Positions 1 to 8,066 of a stretch of 9,522 bases of DNA are shown here, in pieces (position 1 is the first letter of the stretch; each line of letters starts with the position of its first letter). The notes under the pieces are model-generated. The model worked only from the letters and a program-made list of their open reading frames with translations. It made no database searches and was not told where the DNA came from. Origin of the DNA: Actinomycetota bacterium (GTDB lineage Bacteria > Actinomycetota > Actinomycetes > S36-B12); the NCBI GenBank assembly GCA_016870425.1, contig VGBQ01000095.1:1-9522 (forward strand). The letters are read 5' to 3'. The translations under genes were made by a program, and so were the position numbers.

Positions 1-428
1 TCGGGCGTCACCTCCGCACCCCACACGTCCAGTCCGGTGCCCAGGTCGCGCATGCGCGCGCGCGAGTGCTCCCGGCCCGCGGGATCGCGGAGGACCGCCT
101 CGACACCGAGCGAGCCGTGGCCCTCGCGGAAGGCCGTCGCGCGCACAGGCACCTGCTCGCCCACGACAGCCTTGGCGGGCACGCGACCGGATTCGACAGT
201 TGGAGAGATGTCGGTGACGGGGATCCGACCCCCGAGGAGTGCGGGCACCGCGACCGATGGCGCAGCCTGGCTGGGAGGCACGCTGGCGGGTGCCTTCTTG
301 GCCGGGGTCTTCTTGGCCGGGGCCTTCGATGGGGCGGCCTTCTTGGCCGGTGCCTTCTTGGCCGGGGTCTTCTTGGCCGGGGCCTTCGATGGGGCGCTGG
401 CCTGCTTGCGCGATGCCCGCTCCGCCAT
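1..428 (-). CDS. glgE: Alpha-1,4-glucan:maltose-1-phosphate maltosyltransferase GlgE, N-terminal part (C-terminus outside window)
   Basis: Known for the family: GlgE (GH13_3, cytoplasmic) transfers maltosyl units from maltose-1-phosphate to the non-reducing end of alpha-1,4-glucan. Seen: only 142 codons are present. From about residue 66 the text [11 protein letters not shown], then [15 protein letters not shown] and FREGH, matches the start of the GlgE N-terminal beta-sandwich domain as I remember it from Rv1327c. The GH13 barrel and its catalytic residues lie outside the window. Residues 11-50 form an unusual tail, two copies of a 20-residue unit built on [12 protein letters not shown], histone H1-like; all its lysines are AAG. 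The ATG at 428 is chosen because an in-frame TAG lies four codons upstream (438-440) and a TAGGCT box sits 6 nt before the ATG, suggesting a leaderless mRNA. It is divergent from glgP, as in M. tuberculosis. Identity is fairly sure; the role of the tail is unknown. Confidence 0.9.
   Translation of the reverse strand, partial: MAERASRKQASAPSKAPAKKTPAKKAPAKKAAPSKAPAKKTPAKKAPASVPPSQAAPSVAVPALLGGRIPVTDISPTVESGRVPAKAVVGEQVPVRATAFREGHGSLGVEAVLRDPAGREHSRARMRDLGTGLDVWGAEVTP
289..396 (-). repeat. Direct repeat in the glgE tail: two exact 48-bp copies, 60-bp period
   Basis: Bases 289-336 and 349-396 are identical over 48 bp and spaced 60 bp apart, so the repeat is in frame (20 codons). It encodes the duplicated [17 protein letters not shown] segment of the GlgE tail. 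Within each copy, shorter units of the type CTTGGCCGG recur. Such DNA can gain or lose whole 20-residue units by slippage or recombination without breaking the frame, so the tail length may differ between strains (inference). Confidence 0.9.
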
Positions 429-434
429 GCGTGG

Positions 435-440
435 AGCCTA
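435..440 (-). promoter_or_regulatory. Candidate leaderless -10 box of glgE
   Basis: On the minus strand TAGGCT is followed by six bases (CCACGC) and then the glgE ATG at 428. This is the TANNNT-N6-start spacing typical of actinobacterial leaderless genes, with transcription starting at the A of ATG. No clear -35 hexamer lies 17-18 bp upstream. The GTAGG within the same bases could instead be read as a weak Shine-Dalgarno sequence. Confidence 0.55.
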
Positions 441-476
441 CTGGCCCTCGGGCTCCGTGCGCGGCCCCTGCTCATT

Positions 477-541
477 CGCCGAGTGGACAGTTGTCGGGTC
501 AGCGCGCCTCATGGATGCACCCGACAACTGTCCACTCGGCG
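477..541. repeat. Perfect 23-bp inverted repeat with 19-bp spacer
   Basis: Arms 477-499 and 519-541 are exact reverse complements; the core of the left arm reads GAGTGGACAGTTGTCGGGT. The spacer 500-518 does not pair. Each arm also contains a small dyad, GACA-N2-TGTC. As RNA this would be a very stable 23-bp stem, but no T-run follows on either strand, so a standard intrinsic terminator is unlikely. It lies about 50-115 bp upstream of the glgE start. It could be an operator for a dimeric or tetrameric regulator, or one copy of a dispersed REP-like element; the single window cannot separate these. Confidence 0.85.
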
Positions 542-543
542 TC

Positions 544-603
544 CCAGCGGGTGCCCGGGCGTGCCCGGGGGTGCCAGCGGGTGCCCGGGGGCATGCCCGA
601 CGG
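544..603. repeat. Two degenerate 30-bp GC-rich direct repeats
   Basis: CCAGCGGGTGCCCGGG occurs at 544-559 and again at 574-589, giving a 30-bp period; the second halves of the units diverge. GTGCCCGGG also occurs at 562-570 in frame with this pattern, and the palindrome CCCGGG appears three times. The repeats adjoin the right arm of the inverted repeat. No function is evident; low-complexity drift or part of a repetitive element are both possible. Confidence 0.6.
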
Positions 604-702
604 GAGTCACGGGGCGTGGGTCGACGGAGTGGGCGGAAGTCTCGTCGCCGATCCCATCGCGCCCCCGCAAAGGGCCGTAAGCGCACTGCAAGCGCTCGCC
701 TG

Positions 703-745
703 CCTTGCGGTCGATCCAGGAGTTTTCCGTCGTGTCGCCGCAAGG
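703..745. repeat. 8-bp dyad upstream of glgP
   Basis: CCTTGCGG (703-710) and CCGCAAGG (738-745) are exact reverse complements separated by 27 bp, and lie about 50-90 bp upstream of the proposed glgP transcription start. It could be a looped or spaced operator. In such GC-rich DNA an 8-bp dyad can occur by chance, so this is a weak call. Confidence 0.3.
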
Positions 746-780
746 TCAGCCGCTGGTCGTCTCAGCCTGTGTCCACCCGC

Positions 781-786
781 TAGCGT
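781..786 (+). promoter_or_regulatory. Candidate leaderless -10 box of glgP
   Basis: TAGCGT at 781-786 is followed by 7 nt and then the GTG at 794 that best fits the GlgP N-terminus. No Shine-Dalgarno sequence precedes that GTG, which agrees with a leaderless transcript. No good -35 element is visible around 757-763. The box overlaps the alternative GTG at 785, which argues against that earlier start. Confidence 0.5.
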
Positions 787-793
787 GACGGCC

Positions 794-3394
794 GTGAAGG
801 CCATTCGCAGGTTCACCGTCCGCACGGTCGTCCCCGCAGAGCTTGAGCCACTCGAGGAGCTGGCCGCCAACCTGCACTGGGCGTGGAGCCCGGAGACCCG
901 CGACGTCTTCCGTGCCATCGACCCCGATCTGTGGGATCGCGGCGGTGATGATCCCGTGCGAATCCTCGGTGAAGTCTCCCGTGAGCGACTGCAGGAGCTG
1001 GCGAATGACCCGGGCTATGTCGACTGGGTACGCCGTACCCGTGACGACCTGCGGACCTACCTGCATCGCGAGGCCTGGTACCAGGACCAGCCGGAGGATC
1101 GCCCGCAGTGCATCGCCTACTTCTCTCCGGAGTACGGCATCGCCGCGGCACTGCCGCAGTACTCCGGGGGCCTGGGCATCCTCGCGGGGGATCACCTCAA
1201 GGCTGCATCCGACCTCGGCGTGCCCATCATCGGCGTCGGCCTGTTCTACCGATCGGGCTACTTCCACCAGGCGCTGTCGCGCGAGGGCTGGCAGCAGGAG
1301 ACCTACCCGGTCGTGGATCCCGATGGCCTGCCCGTCTCTTTGCTCCGCGATGCAGCGGGCGATCGGGTGACCATCTCCGTAGGGCTGCCCGGCGGGCGCT
1401 CCCTGCGGGCGCGTGTCTGGGTCGCGCATGTGGGTCGCGTCGATCTGCTCCTCCTGGACTCCGACATCGAGGAGAACGACCCTGTCGATCGCGAGGTCAC
1501 GGACCGGCTCTACGGCGGGGGCAGCGAAAATCGACTCGCGCAGGAAGTGCTCCTCGGCATCGGGGGCGTGCGGGCGCTGCGCCGCTACTGCGAGATCACC
1601 GGGCACCCCGCGCCCGAGGTATTCCACTCCAATGAAGGGCACGCAGGCTTCCTCGGGCTCGAGCGCATGCGCGAACTCGTCGTCGCTGGACTCGACTTCG
1701 ACTCTGCGCTTGAGGCCGTGCGTGCAGGGACGGTGTTCACGACCCACACGCCCGTGCCCGCCGGCATCGACCGCTTCCCACGCGAGCTCATCGAGCGGTT
1801 CTTCGGCGGAGACAATGCCGAGCCGGGAATGCCCGTGGAGCGCATCCTCGACCTCGGTGCGGAGTCCTTCGAGGGTGGCGACCCCGCCGTCTTCAACATG
1901 GCCGTCATGGGCTTGCGCCTCGCGCAGCGAGCCAACGGCGTGAGCCTGCTCCACGGAGCCGTGAGCCGCGGGATGTTCGCCGGCCTCTGGCCGGGTTTTG
2001 ATCCCGACGAGGTGCTCATCACGTCCATTACCAACGGAGTGCATGCGCCGACCTGGGTGGCGCGCGAGGTGCGCGACCTTGCCGCTCGTGAGGTGGGGCC
2101 GGAGCTGGTCGAGGAGGGTCGTGGCTGGGAGGCGATCGGGCGCATCCCCGACGAGGCCATCTGGCCGGTCAAGCGCCTCCTCAGGGAGAAGCTTGTTGCA
2201 GATGCCCGCGCGCGCCTGCGAGCCTCGTGGCGCGCACGCGGTGCCAGCGACGCCGAACTCGGCTGGATCGACGGCGTACTCGATCCCGACATCCTGACGA
2301 TCGGCTTCGCGCGACGCGTGCCGTCGTATAAGCGCCTGACGCTCATGCTGCGCGACCCCGACCGCCTGCGTGAGCTCCTCCTCGACCGCGAGCGCCCTGT
2401 GCAGCTCGTCATCGGAGGCAAGGCGCACCCCGCGGACGACGGTGGCAAGCGCCTCATCCAGGAGCTCGTGCGCTTCGCCGACGACCCCGAGGTGCGCCAT
2501 CGCATCGTCTTCCTGCCCGACTACGACATCGCCATGGCAACCGTCCTGTATCCCGGCTGCGATGTCTGGCTCAACAACCCGATCCGCCCGCTGGAGGCGA
2601 GTGGCACGTCGGGGATGAAGGCCGCCTTGAATGGTGCTCTCAACCTGTCGATCCTCGATGGCTGGTGGGATGAGTGGTACGACGGGGAGAACGGCTGGGC
2701 CATCCCCACGGCGGATGGCGTCGAGGATCCTGAGAGACGCGATGACCTCGAGGCTGCGGCGCTCTATGACCTCATCGAGCGCGAGGTCGCGCCTACCTTC
2801 TACCAGCGTGGCGACGACGGACTGCCGCATCGCTGGATTGAGCGTGTGCGCCACACGCTCATGACGCTCGGGCCGAAGGTCCTCGCGAGTCGCATGGTCG
2901 GCGAGTACGTCACGCGACTCTACGAGCCCGCAGCCCGGTCCTCGCGTCGAGCCGCAGCGGACGACTACGCGCTCGCACGCGACCTGGCGGCGTGGAAGAT
3001 GCGCGTGCAGGCGGCATGGCACGGGGTCGCCGTCGAGCACGTCGAGGCCATGGGCGTGGGTGACGCTCCTGCACTGGGGGCTCCTCTCCACCTGCGCGCT
3101 CATGTCCGGCTCGGCGACCTCAGTCCTGATGACGTCCTCGTGCAGGTGGCCTTCGGGCGCGTCGACGCAGACGATCGCCTGGTTGCACCCGCGTACGCCG
3201 ATCTGAAGGCCGAGGAGGGCTACGACGGCAGTCGATGGCTCTTCTCCGGAGACATCTCGCTTGAGCGCACCGGACCCTTTGGCTACACCGTGCGCGTGCT
3301 GCCGCGCCACAGTGGCATGGCGTCGCCCGTGGAGATGGGCCTGCTCGCAGCCCCGGCACCCTTGGGGGCCCCGGCAGAGCCGGTGCTGCGCTAG
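794..3394 (+). CDS. glgP: Alpha-glucan (glycogen/maltodextrin) phosphorylase, DUF3417-type GlgP, 866 aa
   Basis: Known for the family: GlgP (GT35, pyridoxal phosphate-dependent) releases glucose-1-phosphate from the non-reducing ends of alpha-1,4-glucan. Seen: an N-terminal DUF3417 region (about residues 10-115), [10 protein letters not shown] (125-134), [10 protein letters not shown] (277-286), a C-terminal half with RVPSYKR and LPDYDIAMA, and EASGTSGMK at 601-609, whose Lys609 is the expected PLP lysine. The length matches the actinobacterial Rv1328-like subfamily. The start GTG 794 gives [10 protein letters not shown], the N-terminus expected for the family; GTG 785 would add three residues, and the frame is open further upstream but only as antisense to glgE. 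It is divergent from glgE and convergent with glgX (14-bp gap). Neighbours suggest a role in turnover of glucan made through GlgE. Identity is very sure; the exact start less so. Confidence 0.95.
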   Translation: MKAIRRFTVRTVVPAELEPLEELAANLHWAWSPETRDVFRAIDPDLWDRGGDDPVRILGEVSRERLQELANDPGYVDWVRRTRDDLRTYLHREAWYQDQPEDRPQCIAYFSPEYGIAAALPQYSGGLGILAGDHLKAASDLGVPIIGVGLFYRSGYFHQALSREGWQQETYPVVDPDGLPVSLLRDAAGDRVTISVGLPGGRSLRARVWVAHVGRVDLLLLDSDIEENDPVDREVTDRLYGGGSENRLAQEVLLGIGGVRALRRYCEITGHPAPEVFHSNEGHAGFLGLERMRELVVAGLDFDSALEAVRAGTVFTTHTPVPAGIDRFPRELIERFFGGDNAEPGMPVERILDLGAESFEGGDPAVFNMAVMGLRLAQRANGVSLLHGAVSRGMFAGLWPGFDPDEVLITSITNGVHAPTWVAREVRDLAAREVGPELVEEGRGWEAIGRIPDEAIWPVKRLLREKLVADARARLRASWRARGASDAELGWIDGVLDPDILTIGFARRVPSYKRLTLMLRDPDRLRELLLDRERPVQLVIGGKAHPADDGGKRLIQELVRFADDPEVRHRIVFLPDYDIAMATVLYPGCDVWLNNPIRPLEASGTSGMKAALNGALNLSILDGWWDEWYDGENGWAIPTADGVEDPERRDDLEAAALYDLIEREVAPTFYQRGDDGLPHRWIERVRHTLMTLGPKVLASRMVGEYVTRLYEPAARSSRRAAADDYALARDLAAWKMRVQAAWHGVAVEHVEAMGVGDAPALGAPLHLRAHVRLGDLSPDDVLVQVAFGRVDADDRLVAPAYADLKAEEGYDGSRWLFSGDISLERTGPFGYTVRVLPRHSGMASPVEMGLLAAPAPLGAPAEPVLR

Positions 3395-3408
3395 TCCGCT
3401 CGGGCCGT

Positions 3409-3428
<20 letters not shown>
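3384..3428. terminator. Weak dyad spanning the glgP and glgX stop codons, possible bidirectional terminator
   Basis: TGCTGCGC (3384-3391) pairs with GCGCAGCA (3421-3428), and inside it GTCC (3394-3397) pairs with GGAC (3412-3415). Both stop codons fall within the structure, where a shared terminator for two convergent genes would sit. There is no T-run on either strand and the loops are large, so this is a low-confidence call. Confidence 0.25.
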
Positions 3429-5541
<2,113 letters not shown>

Positions 5542-5554
5542 GTGCCCCTCATGT

Positions 5555-5586
5555 CGTGGCCTCTCCCGTGGAGACCGCGGGCCACG
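5555..5586. repeat. Compound hairpin/dyad in the glgX-crotonase divergent region
   Basis: CGTGGCC (5555-5561) pairs with GGCCACG (5580-5586), and inside it TCTCC (5562-5566) pairs with GGAGA (5570-5574) across a CGT loop, leaving a 5-nt bulge on one side. In the minus sense it sits in the expected glgX leader or promoter. It could be an operator or an RNA hairpin near the glgX start; no regulator is recognisable from the sequence. Confidence 0.45.
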
Positions 5587-5596
5587 CTACTAGGCT
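5584..5596. promoter_or_regulatory. Candidate back-to-back -10 boxes for glgX and the crotonase operon
   Basis: On the minus strand TAGCGT covers 5584-5589, the same hexamer proposed for glgP; on the plus strand TAGGCT covers 5591-5596, the same hexamer proposed for glgE. They would give leaders of about 35-45 nt for glgX and the crotonase gene, both of which have Shine-Dalgarno-like bases. No -35 element is clear. Because the boxes nearly touch, the two promoters would compete if both are real. Confidence 0.35.
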
Positions 5597-5633
5597 GCAT
5601 GAACGCGGGCGGGCAGCGCGCGCACGACCGGTC

Positions 5634-5639
5634 AGGAGG
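5634..5639 (+). promoter_or_regulatory. Strong ribosome binding site of the crotonase gene
   Basis: AGGAGG is a full-consensus Shine-Dalgarno sequence, 5 nt before the ATG at 5645. It fixes that start and is the strongest ribosome binding site in the window, in contrast to the leaderless-looking starts of glgE, glgP and the GT4 gene. Confidence 0.85.
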
Positions 5640-5644
5640 CGGGC

Positions 5645-6424
5645 ATGTCGGCAGAGGTCTCGATGGACGTGATCGACGGCATCGCCACGATCCGCTTCGA
5701 GCGCCCGCCCATGAATGCCCTGTCCATCAGCGTGCAGGAGGGCCTGCGGGATGCTGCCCGCGAGGCGGCCGTCCGCCGGGACGTCGCGGCCGTCATCGTC
5801 TACGGCGGACCCAAGGTCTTCGCCGCGGGAGCCGACGTCAAGGAGATGGTCGACTGGTCGCTGCCGGAGGCATTGGAGCGCACGCGCGCCCTCCAGGACT
5901 GCTTCACGGCCATCGAGCGGATCCCGCAGCCCACCATCGCCGCGGTCACCGGCTTCGCTCTCGGCGGCGGCTGCGAACTCGCGATGTGCTGCGACTTCCG
6001 GGTGGCCGGCGACAACGCCAAACTCGGCCAGCCCGAGATCCTGCTGGGCATCATCCCCGGTGCCGGCGGCACTCAGCGCCTGCCGCGTCTGGTCGGCCTG
6101 TCGCGCGCCAAGGACCTGATCCTCAGCGGCAGATTCGTGGGTGCGCAGGAGGCGCAGGCGATCGGGCTCGTCGATCGCGTCGTCGCCCCGGAGTCGGTCT
6201 ACGACGAGGCACTCGCCTGGGCGGGGCAACTCGCACGGGGGCCCCGCCTGGCCATGCAGGCCGCCAAGGCGGCAATCGCGCGTGGCATGGAGACCGACCT
6301 CGAGGACGGCCTCGAGCTCGAGCGCGTGCACTTCGCGAGCCTGTTCGGCACCCGTGATCGCGAGATCGGCATGCGGACCTTCATCGACAAGGGCCCAGGG
6401 CAGGCGGAGTTCACCGGGTCATGA
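5645..6424 (+). CDS. Enoyl-CoA hydratase/isomerase family (crotonase) protein, EchA17-like, 259 aa
   Basis: Known for the family: crotonases act on acyl-CoA thioesters, classically hydrating trans-2-enoyl-CoA to 3-hydroxyacyl-CoA; individual members may do other reactions. Seen: the oxyanion-hole segment FAAGADVKEM (59-68), GFALGGGCELAMCCDF (103-118) with catalytic Glu111, and GQPEILLGIIPGAGGTQRL with the second catalytic Glu131. Both glutamates are present, so true hydratase activity is plausible. Length is normal. The start is fixed by AGGAGG. It is the first gene of a three-gene operon and its stop overlaps the methyltransferase start (ATGA). In M. tuberculosis echA17 (Rv3039c) precedes the homologous methyltransferase Rv3038c, so the pairing looks conserved. 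Its substrate is not deducible; a link to acyl groups on a modified glucan is only a guess. Confidence 0.88.
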   Translation: MSAEVSMDVIDGIATIRFERPPMNALSISVQEGLRDAAREAAVRRDVAAVIVYGGPKVFAAGADVKEMVDWSLPEALERTRALQDCFTAIERIPQPTIAAVTGFALGGGCELAMCCDFRVAGDNAKLGQPEILLGIIPGAGGTQRLPRLVGLSRAKDLILSGRFVGAQEAQAIGLVDRVVAPESVYDEALAWAGQLARGPRLAMQAAKAAIARGMETDLEDGLELERVHFASLFGTRDREIGMRTFIDKGPGQAEFTGS

Positions 6425-7353
6425 GCATCGACGAGGCACGGCTTCAGGAGGCATGGGCCGATCCCAAGGTCGCCAACATCGTCTACCACGACTGGGAGGC
6501 CTCCACCTACGACGAGAAATGGAGCATCTCCTACGACGAGCGGTGCATCTCCTACGCCCGTGATCGCTACGTCCACATCGCGGGCGACGCGGGCTGGCCG
6601 GTCCCGCGCATGCTCGAGATCGGCGCGGGCACCGGGTTCTTCACGCTCAACCTCATGCAGGCGGGCCTCGCGGACTCAGCCGTCGTCACGGATATCAGCC
6701 AGGGCATGGTCGATGTCGCCGTGCGCAATGGTCGGGCGCTCGCGCTTGCCGTCGAAGGCCAGGTCGCGGACGCCGAAGCCCTGCCTTTCGGCGATGGTGA
6801 CTTCGACCTCGTTATCGGGCACGCCGTCCTGCACCACATCCCCGACCTCGACCTGGCCTTCCGGGAGATCCTGCGCGTGCTGAGGCCGGGCGGGCGCTTC
6901 GTCTTCTGCGGCGAGCCCACGGCAAAGGGCGACGTCATCGCACGGCGGCTGTCCACGTGGACCTGGCGGGCCGCGGGCCGTGCCGCGCGGCTCCCGGGCT
7001 TGCGCGAGCGCTTCGCGCGCACGCCGGAGGAGCTCGCGCAGTCCTCGGAAGAGGCGCACCTCGAGGCCGTCGTCGACCTGCACACGTTCGATCCCGACGC
7101 GCTCGCACGGCTCGCAATCCGCGCAGGCGCGGTGGACGTCGCGATCGTGACCGAGGAACTCACCGCGTCCTGGTTCGGCTGGCCCGTGCGCACTCTTGAG
7201 GCCGCCGTCAGGCCGGGGTCACTCGGCTGGGGATGGGCGATGTTCGCCTACCGCACGTGGATGGCCCTGGACGCCCTCGACCGCCGCGCACTTGCCCGAG
7301 TCGTGCCCGACGAGTTCTTCTACAACGTGAGCGTCACCGGGGTCCGGCCCTGA
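6421..7353 (+). CDS. SAM-dependent methyltransferase, Rv3038c-like, 310 aa
   Basis: Seen: a class I Rossmann methyltransferase core with motif I LEIGAGTGFF (65-74), acidic Asp91 in VVTDIS, VADAEALPF (115-123), DLVIGHAVLHHIPD (129-142) and LRVLRPGGRFVF (151-162). The N-terminal signature VYHDWEASTYDEKWSISYDE (21-40) and the C-terminal FYNVSVTGVRP recall Rv3038c of M. tuberculosis. Known: Rv3038c lies in the region linked to methylglucose lipopolysaccharide synthesis, but its own reaction has not, to my knowledge, been settled. Inference: it may O-methylate a glucan or its primer. The ATG overlaps the crotonase stop as ATGA; a GGAG lies 11 nt upstream, rather far, so translation is probably coupled. 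A small-molecule or lipid methyltransferase remains possible. Confidence 0.85.
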   Translation: MSIDEARLQEAWADPKVANIVYHDWEASTYDEKWSISYDERCISYARDRYVHIAGDAGWPVPRMLEIGAGTGFFTLNLMQAGLADSAVVTDISQGMVDVAVRNGRALALAVEGQVADAEALPFGDGDFDLVIGHAVLHHIPDLDLAFREILRVLRPGGRFVFCGEPTAKGDVIARRLSTWTWRAAGRAARLPGLRERFARTPEELAQSSEEAHLEAVVDLHTFDPDALARLAIRAGAVDVAIVTEELTASWFGWPVRTLEAAVRPGSLGWGWAMFAYRTWMALDALDRRALARVVPDEFFYNVSVTGVRP

Positions 7354-7391
7354 CTCCCACGCGCGATCCCCGTCAGGCGAGGTTCGTCACT

Positions 7392-8066
7392 ATGGCCTCG
7401 CTGCGCTGGATCGTGGGCAACCGTGCATGGTCGTGGTGGTATCTCGTGCGCTACTGGAGGTTCATGGTCTTCCGGCTGCGCAACCCCCACATCGTCACGG
7501 AAGGGTTCGTCTTCCTTGGTCGCCGGGTGCAGGTGTATGCCCGCCGCGGATATGGCCGGCTCATCCTGGGCCGATGGGTGCACATCGGCGACGAGAACAG
7601 GCTGCGCTGCCATGAGGGCACCATGCGGGTGGGGGACAAGTGCGTCTTCGGCCGGGACAACACGGTCAACTGCTTCCTCGATGTGGAATTCGGCGAGGGC
7701 ACCATCGTGGCCGACTGGGTCTATGTCTGCGACTTCGACCACGTCACCGACGACGTCCATATCCCCATCAAGGACCAGGGCATCGTGAAGTCGCCCGTGC
7801 GTATCGGCCCCGACGTGTGGATCGGCGCGAAGGCCTCGGTCCTGCGCGGGACCACCATCGGCCGGGGCTGCGTCGTGGCTGCCCATGCGGTGGTGCGCGG
7901 TGATATCCCCGACTACGCGATCGTGGGCGGCATCCCGGCTCGCGTGCTCAAGGATCGTCGGGATGTCTACGACGCCCAGGGCGCCAGGCGCGAGGCCCTG
8001 GCTGACATCGCGCGCAAGACGGCGGTCGCGGCGGAGCGCAACGCCGTCACGGACGCAGCAGGTTGA
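7392..8066 (+). CDS. Left-handed beta-helix acyl/acetyltransferase, Rv3034c-like, 224 aa
   Basis: Seen: hexapeptide-repeat (LbH) text such as LILGRWVHIGDENRL, MRVGDKCVFGRDNTV, VRIGPDVWIGAKASVL and TTIGRGCVVAAHAVV, ending with the family-typical DYAIVGGIPARVLKDR. His117 in VCDFDHVTDD is the likely catalytic base by analogy with maltose/galactoside acetyltransferases. The first 30 residues are rich in Trp and Arg and could form an amphipathic, membrane-touching helix. The ATG at 7392 has GAGG 9 nt upstream. It closely recalls Rv3034c, the proposed acetyltransferase of the MGLP cluster (known as a proposal, not as proven chemistry). It lies 38 bp after the methyltransferase, probably in one operon, and its 3' end overlaps that of the GT4 gene by 20 bp. 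Acceptor and acyl donor cannot be read from sequence; sugar O-acetylation is the best guess. Confidence 0.85.
   Translation: MASLRWIVGNRAWSWWYLVRYWRFMVFRLRNPHIVTEGFVFLGRRVQVYARRGYGRLILGRWVHIGDENRLRCHEGTMRVGDKCVFGRDNTVNCFLDVEFGEGTIVADWVYVCDFDHVTDDVHIPIKDQGIVKSPVRIGPDVWIGAKASVLRGTTIGRGCVVAAHAVVRGDIPDYAIVGGIPARVLKDRRDVYDAQGARREALADIARKTAVAAERNAVTDAAG

Larger units (their letters stand above)
429..793. other. Divergent glgE/glgP intergenic control region (365 bp)
   Basis: This is the only stretch over 300 bases without a gene. Open frames cross it, but none resembles a protein; the long plus frame starting at 239 is antisense to the glgE tail before it joins glgP. It holds the glgE -10 box (435-440), a 23-bp perfect inverted repeat (477-541), GC-rich 30-bp repeats (544-603), an 8-bp dyad (703-745) and the glgP -10 box (781-786). 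Nothing between about 605 and 700 could be assigned. The region is long compared with the other gaps in this window (14-103 bp), which suggests that glgE and glgP are regulated here (inference). Confidence 0.7.

Noticed and set aside
198..222. GACAGTT...GATGTCGG inside glgE, similar to the core of the long inverted repeat
   Set aside because: The similarity covers only a few bases, it lies within conserved GlgE coding sequence (residues TDISPTVES), and it is not a dyad of comparable length.
289..396. Repeated units that might suggest a CRISPR array
   Set aside because: The repeats are in frame, encode a lysine-rich protein tail, and the 12-bp non-identical stretch between copies is too short for spacers; no cas genes are present.
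477..541. Reading the 23-bp inverted repeat as an intrinsic terminator
   Set aside because: No T-run follows on either strand, and it lies between two divergent gene starts, where no transcript is expected to end.
239..793. Possible 185-residue N-terminal extension of GlgP in the same open frame
   Set aside because: Its first part is antisense to the glgE lysine-rich tail (Trp/Ser/Pro repeats) and the rest crosses the palindrome and repeats; the family N-terminus [10 protein letters not shown] begins at 794, right after a -10 box.
746..3310. Long open frame (854 codons) on the minus strand opposite glgP
   Set aside because: It is antisense to a clear GlgP with intact motifs and shows no recognisable domain; long antisense frames are common in GC-rich DNA with strong third-position bias.
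5549..6331. Open frame of 260 codons on the minus strand opposite the crotonase gene
   Set aside because: It is antisense to a gene with a consensus ribosome binding site and both catalytic glutamates, and has no recognisable family features.
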